Below, one piece after another: positions 11,538 to 22,597 of a stretch of 64,000 bases of DNA (position 1 is its first letter; the number at the start of each line of letters is the position of its first letter). The notes under the pieces were generated by a model, which was not told where the DNA came from, ran no database searches, and saw only the letters and a list, made by a program, of their open reading frames with translations. The stretch is from positions 3,548,001-3,612,000 of the forward strand of contig JBBBDQ010000750.1 of NCBI GenBank assembly GCA_037127315.1. The letters run 5' to 3'. The DNA comes from Ascarosepion bandense. Lineage: Eukaryota > Mollusca > Cephalopoda > Sepiida > Sepiidae. The position numbers were made by a program, and so were the translations under genes.

Positions 11538-12343
11538 TTGTCCACCAATTCATCTAATGGTGAAATTTTTGATAAATATAAGAAAATTTACCAGTCTGCA
11601 CTTATAAAAAGTGGACATTCCCAGGCCCTCAAATTTTTAAACCAAAATAGCGATAAAAGCAAAAATAACAATAGATCCAGAAACATATGGTTTAACCCCC
11701 CTTTAACAAGGAAGTTAAATCTAAAATTGGTAAAATGTTCTTCATTCTTATAGATAAACATTTTAGTCATGATAGCCAACTTAAAAAAATATTTAACAGA
11801 AACACCATTAAACTCAGTTACTCTTGTTTGCTGAATATTGGCAAAATCATTAATAATAGTAACAAAAGAAAACTGAAAAATAGTACTACTATTAAAGACA
11901 CTACTAATAATAATTGTAATTGTAAAATAAAAACTGAGTGCCCCATTAGAGGTAATTGTAACCAATTTAATGTAGTCTATAGGGTTAAAGTTTATATAAA
12001 CGAGAATGATAAACACACTAAAACGTACATAGGGGCTACACATGATTCGTTTAAAATTAGGTTTTATAATCATAAGACCTCATTTAAAATTGAGAAGTAT
12101 AGACACAGTACGACCTTATCTAATTATATATGGGACATAAAAACTAAAACTAAAAAAGACCCCATATTGAAATGGGAAATAATAAAAAAATGTTCCGATT
12201 ACAATAAAGGCAGTAAATTCTGTAATTTATGTGGTGAGGAGAAATTAGCGATAGCCGTGTTCGAACCCGCCCATAATCTGCTTAATGCTAAAACAGAAAT
12301 CCTAAACAAATGTAAATTTCATAAGCTTAAATTCCTTGCTTAG
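11538..12343 (+). pseudogene. Penelope-like element C-terminal region with GIY-YIG endonuclease
   Basis: Two overlapping frames (11538-11753 and 11735-12343) together match the thumb/linker and endonuclease of Penelope-like reverse transcriptases. Seen are FNPPLTRKLN and LIDKHF before the frame change near 11740, then NRNTIKLSYSC, the cysteine cluster CNCKIKTECPIRGNC, VVYRVKVY, TYIGATHDSFKIRFYNHK, and CNLCGEEKLAI. In PLEs this domain nicks target DNA to prime reverse transcription. The reverse transcriptase proper is absent: coding starts within about 20 bp of the left arm. The endonuclease part is open to a natural stop. The upstream single-base frameshift makes it a remnant. Confidence 0.85.
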
Positions 12344-12401
12344 TGTGTTAGCGAATGTTATATTTTTTTTTTTTTTTTTTTTTACGTGTTTATTTTTTAC
12401 G

Positions 12402-12604
12402 AGTTTATTTTATATATTGATTTATTTATTTATTTATTGTTTTTTTTTTTCCTTACCCCCCCCCCTTTTTTTGGTGCTGGTATGGTTCGTCCTTGTCTTG
12501 GTGGTTGTCTATTTATTTGGTTAATCTTTGGTTTTGCCTTTGCCCTGACGAGCCGTAGTGTGAAACCGCGGTAGGTTTTGGCTAGCTTGAGATTCTTTGT
12601 GTAT
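12402..12604 (+). repeat. Right inverted arm of Penelope-like element
   Basis: Inverted partner of 11317-11519. The arm starts 60 bp after the endonuclease stop codon and ends at gagattctttgtgt. A poly(T) and (TTTA)n tract occupies its inner edge, mirrored as poly(A) and (TAAA)n in the left arm. Confidence 0.85.
12531..12582 (+). ncRNA. Hammerhead ribozyme candidate in right PLE arm
   Basis: CTGACGA (12545-12551), GAAA (12562-12565), CCGCGG (12566-12571) and TA (12572-12573) lie in hammerhead order. The stem I strands are 12531-12544 and 12574-12582. They can pair as gcc with ggt and gcc with ggc around a symmetric 3-nt U-rich loop. Stem II is short and weak. Hammerheads in PLE terminal repeats are established knowledge; that this one cleaves is inference. 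Confidence 0.5.
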
Positions 12605-12879
12605 CTTTGCTCTACTTTTGCATATCGTTTGTACTTTGTATCGAGCACTTTTTCTTTTTCTTGTGGTTGGTTTGGGGTTTTTTTTTTTTTTACTGCGGAG
12701 TATCATATGTCTTGTCCTTATTCCGCGGATTTCTTTTTTTTTTTCTCCCCTTTTATCCGACGCCTTAGTGCACCGGATTGTAACGGAATTAGGTTCTGTT
12801 TGTTAGTGGTTTTTCTAAAGGTTTATCTTAGTATAAATTTACAACCTAAATACTTACAGAGTCTATTTAGTTATTATTT
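12605..12879. other. Spacer between PLE arm and minisatellite
   Basis: About 275 bp, T-rich but with several CpGs, for example tatccgacg near 12756. It may be the outer part of the Penelope-like element beyond its inverted arm. No gene is seen. Confidence 0.35.
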
Positions 12880-13548
12880 TGAGTATATATATATATATAT
12901 GTATTCTTACAATCCAAAATACAATATATATATATATATGTATTCTTACAATCCAAAATACAATATATATATATATATATGTATTCTTACAATCCAAAAT
13001 ACAATATATATATATATATGTATTCTTACAATCCAAAATACAATATATATATATATATATGTATTCTTACAATCCAAAATACAATATATATATATATATG
13101 TATTCTTACAATCCAAAATACAATATATATATATATATTATTATAATTCTTACAATCCAAAATACAATATATATATATATATGTATTCTTACAATCCAAA
13201 ATACAATATATATATATATATGTATTCTTACAATCCAAAATACATATATATATATATGTATTCTTACAATCCAAAATAACATATATATATATATGTATAC
13301 AATACCATATATATATATATATATATATATTATATAATAAAATATATATATGTATTCAACCTAAAATCAATATATATATATATATATATGTATTCTTACA
13401 ATCCAAAATACATATATATATATATATATATATGTATTCTTACAATCCAAAATACAATAATATATATATATATATATATATGTATTCTTACAATCCAAAA
13501 TACAATATATATATATATATATATATATGTATTCTTACAATCCAAAAT

Positions 13549-13591
<43 letters not shown>

Positions 13592-13606
13592 TTACAATCC
13601 GAAATA
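12880..13606. repeat. Minisatellite, about 38-44 bp unit
   Basis: About 15 copies of a unit made of gtattcttacaatcc, aaaatacaat and a (TA)n block of variable length. The frames it opens (strings of YIYI and NPKYN) are artefacts. The unit shares attcttacaat with the 10918 array on the other side of the Penelope-like element. Confidence 0.9.
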
Positions 13607-13743
13607 TGTCTTGGCTTTAATTAAACCAAAGGGTTGATAAATCATAAAGAACAAATCAATCAACAACCACAATAAAAATAGTTATTTATCATATATTTAT
13701 CATTTGTGCACACCAGGTATTTGAGAACATATTAGCATGTAAT

Positions 13744-13880
13744 AGTCAGTCAAATGCCATCCGTGATACACTTTTGAGCAATCATGTCTCTTTTGATCCA
13801 TGACTGACTAGGCAAAAAATTTTCCTGCAATAATTTGCCATTTCTTTCCGAAGTATACTGGTTGCCAACCAAGGCTATTG
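13744..13880 (-). mobile_element. SINE family A, 3' fragment
   Basis: Matches the 3' half of the SINE from gtcagtcaaatgccat to ggttgccaaccaaggctat. The head is absent. It abuts the 3' flank of the next SINE copy at 13876. Confidence 0.7.
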
Positions 13881-14120
13881 AAAGAGTTATTTGGAGTGAA
13901 AGAGAATGAAAAATTTTTAAGAAATTAGAAATCTAATTTGTAGTTCAAAAAAATAAAAATAAATAATCCCTCCTCCTAAGATCTCCATCGTCCTTCCTTA
14001 CTCTTAAATCTCCTTCTCTCACAACCTTTTACGTATGAAATGAACCAAGAAAATTCACCGACTCATATTTTCAGTTGAGTTTCATTGCTTTTCTTTCTTC
14101 CTATAATTCTTTTCACAATT
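13876..14120 (-). repeat. Dispersed repeat, partner of 24535-24765
   Basis: The inverted equivalent follows the SINE at 24535-24765: ataattcttttcacaatta, ttcattgcttttctttc and ctttcactccaaata (as reverse complement) are shared. In both places the block sits directly 3' of a family A SINE, so SINE plus block were copied together. Confidence 0.65.
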
Positions 14121-14390
14121 AGTCAGTTAATTGCCATATGTGATACAATCTAGGTTTTCCTTCTGTAGTTTACCATTACTTTCTGTAGTAGACTGGTTGC
14201 CAACCAAGGCTATAGAACCCAATCTGTCCTGCTATTCAACCCATAGCTTGAGTGAGAAGAGATGGACTAATACTCTTCCCAAGGATATTTTTGCACAGGT
14301 GAACATAACGAATTCAAGTGGAATTCAAATTCAGCATTTTGAATTCTCATTCCGAGCTGATATCCATTACACTACAAAGGCAAACTAATG
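14121..14390 (-). mobile_element. SINE family A with internal deletion
   Basis: Contains the SINE middle and head (gactggttgccaaccaag; tgatatccattacactaca) but lacks the conserved hairpin block between tgatacaatct and ttccttctgtag. It forms one unit with the 13876-14120 block. Confidence 0.7.
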
Positions 14391-15914
14391 TAATATTACA
14401 TGACATGCACCAAACTTTAACATTCTCATTTCCTTTTCAGCTGAATCATAAGAAATGAAAGAGCACAGCATGCTTGTGGTACTAATGACCAATCACTTGA
14501 AGATTGTGAGCTTTTTGAAAGAGGCCAGCTGAAGAGGAAGTACAGGTGGTGCTAAACAGAAACTACAGAGTGAGTGTAAGCAATAAAGGAAAGGTCATCT
14601 TTATATAGGGAATCAGGGTCAATACTACCACCTGCATTGAGATGCTAGACATAACAATCAAGTCCTCATGGCTATACATGTCCCAGGAGTTGTTAGTCAG
14701 GAATTTTCATAATCATGTCCCTAAACATTTAATCTCTTGATTTGTCTCTGCTGGATATCTATGGAAGAGGGGTTATACTTTTTATCTTTGTTATCTTCAC
14801 AAAATAACTTAGTAAAATTCTACTATTTTATTTTTTTGTGGTTTTGGTCAGTGGCAATTGTGGAACTCTGAAAATGAGAGGGCCACTTAGAGGCCGAGAT
14901 TTTTCTGAAGAGTGGGCCAAACTTAAGTAGCATCTTCAGTTTCATACTACACCACTACTGTATATGCATCTTGGAAACAAGTATAAGTATGTTATTTCAC
15001 TAAATTAAACGGAATAATTTTTCATAATAGTGGAGTTCTAATCTATTTTTGTCGTCTTTTCCACTCTCAAGTTATTGAAACACAAGAGAAGTTAATTTCA
15101 AAACAAAATTGATTCCCCAATCTACTGATTGTCTTCAGTAGATTGGAGACAATTACTGACCAATTCTTTAACTCTGCCATAAATCACTGACTGCCTATGT
15201 ATCTACATATCAAGTTGGGGGGGGGGACATTATTTGTAATTAATGTTTTCATTCAGATATGAAAATATGACTTCCCTCCCTAACATGTCTATTTCTATCT
15301 ATCTGGTTGTTTTATTTTGTTTTTCTTTTAAATTGGTCTCTGTATGTGTCCTAAAAAGCTAAATGAAAAAAAATGCAGAGGGAAATTGCTGAAGATCAAA
15401 TCTCATCAAAATCAGAGACTGATCAGTTTCATAAATTTCTGAAAATTATAAAAATGGGGGGGGGGGACCAAGGGGTCGGTCAAAATTTGGAGGGGGGCCT
15501 TAGCTCCTTTTGGCCTCCTTCATAGAATTGTGACTGGTATTGGTAAAAACATCCAATGCCTGATTGTGTCACTTATATATAGTTAGAGAATATTTGCGAC
15601 CAATCAAAATGTACTTGGTCTTTCAATATGAATTGCATTGGTCAGATGTTTTTGACTTGAACAATTTTCAGCTGACTAGCATGCATATCAGGAATCTTAC
15701 TCTCTCTTTGAATCCATCTGCTTGGAATTAGTCATTCCTTGATATTTTCCCATATAATGGGTGCACCACTCCTCACTTGTTATATTCACTTTGAGCTTCA
15801 GACATTCACATAAACACATCTTCATATATAAACTAATTTCAAAAACTTAAGATTGCTTTTAGTATTTCAGACTATGTTTCTTTTATCGTTTCTTTCTGTG
15901 AAAGGAATCTGATC

Positions 15915-15948
<34 letters not shown>

Positions 15949-16103
15949 AAATCTGAAGAAAAACCCATAGATTAAACTTAAATCTGTCAGGTTTAATGGG
16001 AAATGATGCTAGAAAAATATCACAGGGATATCATATTTGTTATTGCTTTCAACTCATTGTCCCAAAATATCACATGTTCTATATATGTGCATGTGCATGT
16101 GCA

Positions 16104-16139
<36 letters not shown>

Positions 16140-16716
16140 TAAAACATTAAGACAACTTTATCTAATTTGAGGTAACATTCAATAAAATGTAACTTAGAAC
16201 AAGTTTAGTAGATTTTAAGAAATGCAACCATTTCCAAAGAAATTATTTCTCACTTAAAGCCATGAATCGAATTGTTGTATAAATATAGTTATCACAACAA
16301 TTATTATCAACTTCCTTCAAGATACAATATTCATATTTTCTTTGTTTCAATTACAAAAAGAAATTTCTTGTATAAAATAAATATTTGAATAGTGTGCATA
16401 ATTAAAGCTTGAAAAATATTATTTCAATAGTTTGTGGTACCTGTCCATTTGCTGATGGCAATATGACTAAATTTCAAATCTAAATGGTATGTATTTAAAA
16501 TTAATAAAAATATATATTCAGTTTAAATAAAGAAGGAATCATAAAATAACTTCAAAGGGCTGCACATTTTGGTTTAAACTATTTTCCTGTTACCAAATAG
16601 CTACTGCCAGACAGAAAGGGAAATTAAACATTTTCTTTTTAATCAATTCACCTCAAACAAGACGATAATGTTACTAACATGCAAGGGGATAACTGGAGTG
16701 AAAAAAAGACTTTAAA
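14391..16716. other. AT-rich DNA without recognised gene
   Basis: Contains a small hairpin (caatctact/agtagattg near 15118-15147), two poly(G) runs near 15217 and 15457, a poly(A) tract at 15918-15945 and a (TG)n tract at 16097-16133. No coding frame is supported. Confidence 0.5.
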
Positions 16717-16832
16717 AAGGAACTGGAAACACAATCCTAAACAGAAAGCCAGAGATAATTATCTACTCTGGTTCAAAAGAATGAGGAGGAGTGTGAACTG
16801 GACAATAAGCAAACCTATTTACTCCTATCAGG
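16717..16832 (-). mobile_element. SINE family C, old head fragment
   Basis: The minus strand carries a degraded SINE-C head: ctatttactcc, gtgaactgg, gaggaggagtgtg and cacaatcctaaacag match the copy at 58381-58575. A second copy lies 185 bp on, in the same direction. Confidence 0.5.
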
Positions 16833-16901
16833 GAAAATAAATAGTAAATGAAATTTCAGAGTTTAGGTGGAGATGTAAGAAGTATAGAATTAAAAACTTT
16901 A

Positions 16902-17012
16902 GAAAAAAATGGAAACCCAATCCTAAACAGGAAGTAAGAGATAAACCCTTACTCCTGTTCAAAAGATTGGGAGGGGTGTGAACCAATCGATAGGCTAACT
17001 TATCTACTATTT
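16902..17012 (-). mobile_element. SINE family C, second old head fragment
   Basis: Matches the same family: acccaatcctaaacaggaag, ctcctgttcaaaagat and ggggtgtgaacc. Tandem placement with 16717-16832 suggests local duplication. Confidence 0.55.
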
Positions 17013-17812
17013 ATAACACAAATATCCATTTCAGTTTAATTAAAATTGTGTTTGCATGGGGCATGTATATGACTGGCATAAAATATTTCTACAAAATTAA
17101 AAAATATATATATATTACCAAATAATTTGCAAAAAGGTCAATAAAATTTTATAAATTATTTGATTTTTTAAATAAAAAAAAATTTTAAAAAAAGAAAGAA
17201 GTTATCAATCTTTTTTTACTTTTCTCCAATTTTATTATTTGTTCAACTCAGGTTAGGGGTTGCCTAGAGTGAGTAAGAGGAAAATGTATTATTTCAAACT
17301 CATTAAAGTGTATGTGTGTCTATACATTAAATGATATATGCATCTGTAATGCTCTCTCATGCAGCATACACATATGTACATGTAAAGCGGACAGAGAATT
17401 AGCCCTTCATTTATAATATACATTTAAATGTTAATCATTTTAATCTTAAATTTCATTTATTTCTTCTATTGTAAAATAATCATTTCATAAATCACCGAAT
17501 CAAATTTTACATGAAAAATTAAAATTTTATGTAACACATGAACAACACTGAATCAAAGATAATATTAGACAAAACCTTGTTTCTATGCATTAGGTTTTCT
17601 AATCTGGTAGCTCTTACTAGAGATCAAGGGATAATAATTCTCTTCAATATTATCCCAATACGCTGTTCAAGATTCTTCTTGATTTTGGTAATGCTGTTGT
17701 CAGGATGCTTTTGATTCTTTTAGATTCACAATTATTCCAATCTTTTTACAAGGTTCTTTATGACACTTCCAAGCATACCAGTAATGAGGATTTGTTTATA
17801 TTTCTGAGATGA
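17013..17812. other. AT-rich DNA without recognised gene
   Basis: No coding or repeat feature is recognised apart from short A and T runs. Confidence 0.45.
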
Positions 17813-18362
17813 GATAGTATTTACACTATTTACATTATTTGGACTATTGTCCTTATCTTTGTTGTCATTTTATACGATGTTTCAACCATTGTATGCTCCA
17901 GCCTTCTTCATGTGCTTAGAATTTTTAAACCAAAGCCTTTATTACAATCACTGGGGTATATCATTCTTTGTGTGAAGCCACTTCTGGTAGTCATGAGTTA
18001 TCTCCCTTTAACTTAACTTTCTAAGTTATTTGTTCCCTACTGCTGTAGTCTGGTATTGAACTCACAACTTGTTGGATATAGACATTGGTTAGTTCTAGTG
18101 ACTTGACCCAAAGAGTTGTGAATTCAATACAGCAGTGGTGAAAAAACAACTTAGAGAGTTAAGTTAAAGAGAGATAACTCATGACTACCAGAAGTGGCTT
18201 TGCACAAGGAATGAGAATGATATACCCAAGTGATTGTAATAAAAGCTTTGGTTCAAAATTCCTAGCACCTGAAGAAGGCTGGAGTATACAACAGCAAAAA
18301 CATAAAAATGACAACAAAGTTGAGGACAATAGTCTGAATAATGTAAATAGTGCAGTAATGAG
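17813..18362. mobile_element. Inverted-arm element related to a Penelope-like element
   Basis: Left arm 17813-18068 and right arm 18114-18362 are inverted copies about 250 bp long with a 45-bp spacer. The outer ends carry tttacattatttggactatt and its inverse, ggacaatagtctgaataatg. The same end sequence, also inverted, frames a PLE endonuclease fragment at 41860-42200. I infer a pair of PLE terminal repeats without the coding region. The arms contain cctgaagaaggctggag followed by aaaac, a layout seen near PLE ends. No protein is encoded; a 77-residue frame at 18181 is incidental. Confidence 0.6.
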
Positions 18363-19394
18363 GAGTACAACTTACATTGTTGCATTCCTCAATTTCTTCA
18401 TTTCTCAAACATGATCCATATATTCTATCATCATTTCTACTCTGTGGTCAATTGGAAAAAGAAAAATTTGCCAAAGGCTTTTTGGATTAGACCGGATCAA
18501 TGAAGCGGTTTGAATATTAAAGCGTTATAGAATTTAAGTTTTCTTTATTCTCTAGAGCTGTTTCTGGTTAGAGCATATACTACTCATTCATCTGCTAAAA
18601 TTTCAGTCTCTTGCACAGTTCTCAATAAGTCATGTTTATTTTTGTACTTTTAAACTAACTTGTTGTATCCACTTCTATAACTGACAGTTTTACTACCTCG
18701 TCATTGTGTGCATTTAATATTTTGCTGCATTACTTTAGTCTTAATAACATTCTTTATGAAATTGCTTCAGGTAGCCATTAATAGAGACTCATTTTTCTCA
18801 AGTTGTATTTTTACCATCATGTCTAAGTCATCTGTGATCCTCTCTGTCTCTTGAAGTAGCCATACAATTGTTTTCTTTTGTTTTTGGTTTATAGTTTTCT
18901 GATCCTTTCTCTGTTCTAATCAATTTTATTACAATTTTTGCCTATTATAATAAATCATTCATGAAAGTAACGTGCATTAGATTTAATGTTCTTATTACTG
19001 ATGAATCCTCTTTTCTTTTCAAATTTAATTGAAACTGCAAGTCTGTTATTTATGGTCATCCAGTTCATCATTCATGGATTCAAATGTCTTAGTTTTTCTC
19101 TTAGTCGGTTTAGGAAAGTCCTCAAATATTTCACAATGGATACTGTCTAAAGAGTTACTTCTTTGATCAAGTTGTTACCATTTAATAACAAAACTAAAAA
19201 ACAACATTAAGCAAATATATTGTCAATTTAAAAAAAAAGACTATTTTACAAACTATATTATTAACTATTATTAACTACTAAAATCATTCTTAAAATGATT
19301 TATCACTTGTTTAAGTATTTGGTTAATGAGAAGAGAGAAGATAGGGATAAAAGTTATGCTATTGATTAAAGCTCTTATATTTTAATCCCTATTT

Positions 19395-19395
<1 letters not shown>
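18363..19395. other. AT-rich DNA without recognised gene
   Basis: No feature is recognised. A (TA)n tract begins near 19398 and leads into element E. Confidence 0.4.
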
Positions 19396-19440
<45 letters not shown>

Positions 19441-19441
<1 letters not shown>

Positions 19442-20116
19442 TAGCAGTATAGCCCGGCTTTGCTCAGGTGTAATGAAAGCTTTAAAACTAACCCATGGTC
19501 CTGGAGCTCAGACTCTTTGGACATTGGCATGAAAGACTTAAAAGCAATAGTTGTTTCCAGTTATAGTGAAACTGTAGACTGAAAGAAAAATGAATGGATG
19601 TAAGTCAAATTTTGATTTCCTGGTATCGATATCAAATAAGTTTTTTTCGTTGTAAACTGTATTTTGAAGGCTAAATAAGTCTTCTGAGTAAATGATATCA
19701 TGGCTGAGACTAAGAACTACAATTATATCTACTTAGAGCCAAACCCGAAGCAAAAACTAAAATAAAAGGGCTGCAAAAAATACAGACATACAGGCAGATA
19801 AACAGACACACACACAAATATATATAATCGATTTTCTGTATTATTGTAAGAACTGCAACCTTGAAACTTCTGAATATCGTTTCTTATGTCTTTGTCTATG
19901 AGGGTATCAAATTTGATTAAAATCGGACCACTCCTTCTATAACCCGATTTTTTTGATTAGCGATTTTTGATATTTATCAGGGGTACCTCGACACAAAACC
20001 TAGCTAAGAACACTCGCAGACGCTTATAGTATAACTGTAAATATTCAAGAAAATCAGTTCAGCCGTTTCAGAGTCTATAGGTAACAGACACACACAAAGT
20101 TCCATCTATAAATAAG

Positions 20117-20117
<1 letters not shown>
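19441..20117 (+). repeat. Element E, copy 1 of the tandem array
   Basis: Starts ctagcagtatagcccggc and ends atctataaataagt, followed by (TA)n. It contains gccaaacccgaagcaaaaac, acatacaggcagataaacag and aaaatcagttcagccgttt. The start can form a small hairpin (cccg...cggg in better copies). The 3' half resembles RTE LINE ends. Three E copies alternate with two F segments here. Confidence 0.7.
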
Positions 20118-20148
<31 letters not shown>

Positions 20149-20544
20149 TGCTTTATCAGTGGGAAGTGTATTAGGCTGAGACCTTTTAAAACTAAAATTT
20201 CATTCTATAAAGAGATTCTTAAGAAAATTTTGAAAAAAGGTGGCAGACACTCAGTAAATGATAGTAAAGCAAACATTAGGAATATTGAGAATTGATAACC
20301 AAATTTGGATTACTAATGAAAGCAGTGTTTTTGTCTTCATAAAGAAATAAGGCTGATGCATTAACTTGAGTAGACAAAAAGTGGTTGGTTAAACAGTGAG
20401 CGGGAAGTGACTCCAGTATTCTGTCTAGGGACCAGAGAACTAGAAAAGTTGCTCAGTAGACATAATACAATATATGAACAGGACTCTATATGGTGTGAAA
20501 ATTTGACCTACTTTTAAAAAAGGAGAATTTTAGAGGGTGGCCAG

Positions 20545-21323
20545 GAACTGCATCAGACATCAGTCGATTCTCTGCCCCAAATGTGCACGATCCTGGTGAG
20601 ATTGGAATGACAAACAATTGGAAGAGGTCAGCTGTTGATATAACACATTATTGCAGGGGGTTGTACTTGTTGATAATTGACTGTGGACCTGAGTGACTGA
20701 TAACATGGAGGGAATTGCGTATGGAAACAGCGTCTGTAGTTGCAAAAGAACTGGAGAAAGTGATTCTTGAACAAAGGTCAGAAGATGAAGCGGTAATGGA
20801 CAATGACATGGTTTTCCACTCAGAACTTCTCAAAATGATGCTTGGAGAGTGAAAAAATAAGAAGATACTATAGAGCAGTATACCAGCCAAAGGGAAATAA
20901 AATAGGGGAGCAGGGGAGCAACACCAATGAACCATGAAAGCAACAGCCAAAAGAGGAGGGATATCACCTGTAGAAGCAACGTTTTGGTACAACATGGTAC
21001 CTAAAATTGGACAGATAAAGGGGAGAGTACCACAATTTTCACCTATGAGTGGACATACCCAAAAGATATCCTCGAATACCAATGAGAAAGTTTTGCCCAG
21101 AATCCAAATAAGGGAAGTGGTTTGGGTGAAGCCACCAAACGTGTTCACAACACAATGGGGAAGAGGAGTGGTGACTGGAGTACAATCACCTAACAACCTG
21201 ACCGTTGATGGTATGCCACAGAATATCTTGGATTTAAGGCAAGTGGTCCTTGTAGAAGATGACGTGAATGCTGAACATAGAGGAGATGAAACAGAATCAA
21301 TGCAAAGACAACAGAGGGAATGA
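20545..21323 (+). pseudogene. LTR-retrotransposon integrase remnant, copy 1
   Basis: Reading across frames gives integrase features in order: a cysteine/QSI zinc-binding remnant near 20560, LLIIDCGPE near 20665, MDNDMVFHSELL (20795-20830) holding the second catalytic Asp, and YNMVPKIGQ near 20980. A C-terminal domain with VVWVKPPN and WGRGVVTGVQSPNNLTVDGM ends at 21323. The same C-terminal motif occurs in the element at 60207-63334, so they are relatives. Stops and frameshifts break the core. The last 129 codons (20934-21323) remain open. Integrase would join retroelement cDNA to host DNA; this copy cannot. Confidence 0.7.
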
Positions 21324-21459
21324 CAACAGAGTATGAAATGATCTTTTAGGATCATGGTGGCCTGTAGTTTGAACGAAAAAGAGAAAATGGAACATCACTT
21401 GCCTCATGGTGGGGTAAAAGAAGCACTAGCAACAGGTAGCAATTTCTTTTATAGAAAGA

Positions 21460-22161
21460 CTAACAGTATAGCCCGGCGTTGCTCAGGTGTAATGAAAGCT
21501 TTAAAACTAATCCATGGTCCTGGAGTTCAGACTTTTTGGACGTTGGCATGAAATACTTAAAAGTAATAGTTATTTCCAGTTAAAGTGAAACCGTAGACTG
21601 AAAGAAAAATGAATGGATGTAAGTCAAATTTTGATTTTCTGGTATCAATATCAAATAAGTTTTTTTTCGTCGTAAACTAAATTTTGAAGGCTAAATAAGT
21701 CCTCTGAGTAAATGGTATCATGGCTGAGACTAAGAACTACGATTATATCTACTTAGAGCCAAACACGAAGCAAAAACTAAAATAAAAGGGCTGAAAAAAA
21801 AAAAAAAAAAGACATACAGGCAGATAAACAGACACACACACAAACATCTTGCCTTTTATATATATATATATATATAATCGATTTTCTGCACTATCGTAAG
21901 AACTGCAACCTTGAAACTTCTGAATATCGTTTCTTATGTTTTTGTCTATGAGGGTATCAAATTTGATTAAAATCAGACCACTCCTATAACCCGATTTTTT
22001 CGATTATCAATTTGATATTTATCAGGGGTACCTCGACACAAAACCTAGCTAAGAACACTCGCAGACGCTTATAGTATAACTGTAAATATTCAAGAAAATC
22101 AGTTCAGCCGTTTCAGAGTCTATAGGTAACAGACACACACAAAGTTCCATCTATAAATAAG

Positions 22162-22162
<1 letters not shown>
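21460..22162 (+). repeat. Element E, copy 2
   Basis: Starts ctaacagtatagcccggcg and ends atctataaataagt with (TA)n. It has a poly(A) insertion near 21794 relative to copy 1. It separates the two F segments. Confidence 0.75.
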
Positions 22163-22201
<39 letters not shown>

Positions 22202-22597
22202 TGCTTTATCAGTGGGAAGTGTATTAGGCTGAGACCTTTTAAAACTAAAATTTCATTCTATAAAGAGATTCTTAAGAAAATTTTGAAAAAAGGTGGCAGA
22301 CACTCAGTAAATGATAGTAAAGCAAACATTAGGAATATTGAGAATTGATAACCAAATTTGGATTACTAATGAAAGCAGTGTTTTTGTCTTCATAAAGAAA
22401 TAAGGCTGATGCATTAACTTGAGTAGACAAAAAGTGGTTGGTTAAACAGTGAGCGGGAAGTGACTCCAGTATTCTGTCTAGGGACCAGAGAACTAGAAAA
22501 GTTGCTCAGTAGACATAATACAATATATGAACAGGACTCTATATGGTGTGAAAATTTGACCTACTTTTAAAAAAGGAGAATTTTAGAGGGTGGCCAG

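Noticed and set aside
11588..12073. 161-codon minus-strand frame
   Set aside because: Antisense of the Penelope-like endonuclease region, which carries the clear motifs.
13026..13274. 82-codon minus-strand frame in the minisatellite
   Set aside because: Same tandem repeat read on the other strand.
12578..13279. 233-codon plus-strand frame rich in YIYI and NPKYN
   Set aside because: Produced by the (TA)n minisatellite; neighbouring frames are equally open for the same reason.
10918..13606. CRISPR-like array of regular repeats
   Set aside because: Repeats and spacers are both (TA)n-type low-complexity units without unique spacers, and the DNA is animal.
20648..21355. 235-codon minus-strand frame (repeated at 22701-23408)
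   Set aside because: It is the antisense of the integrase remnant. The plus strand carries recognisable integrase motifs and the minus frame shows none.
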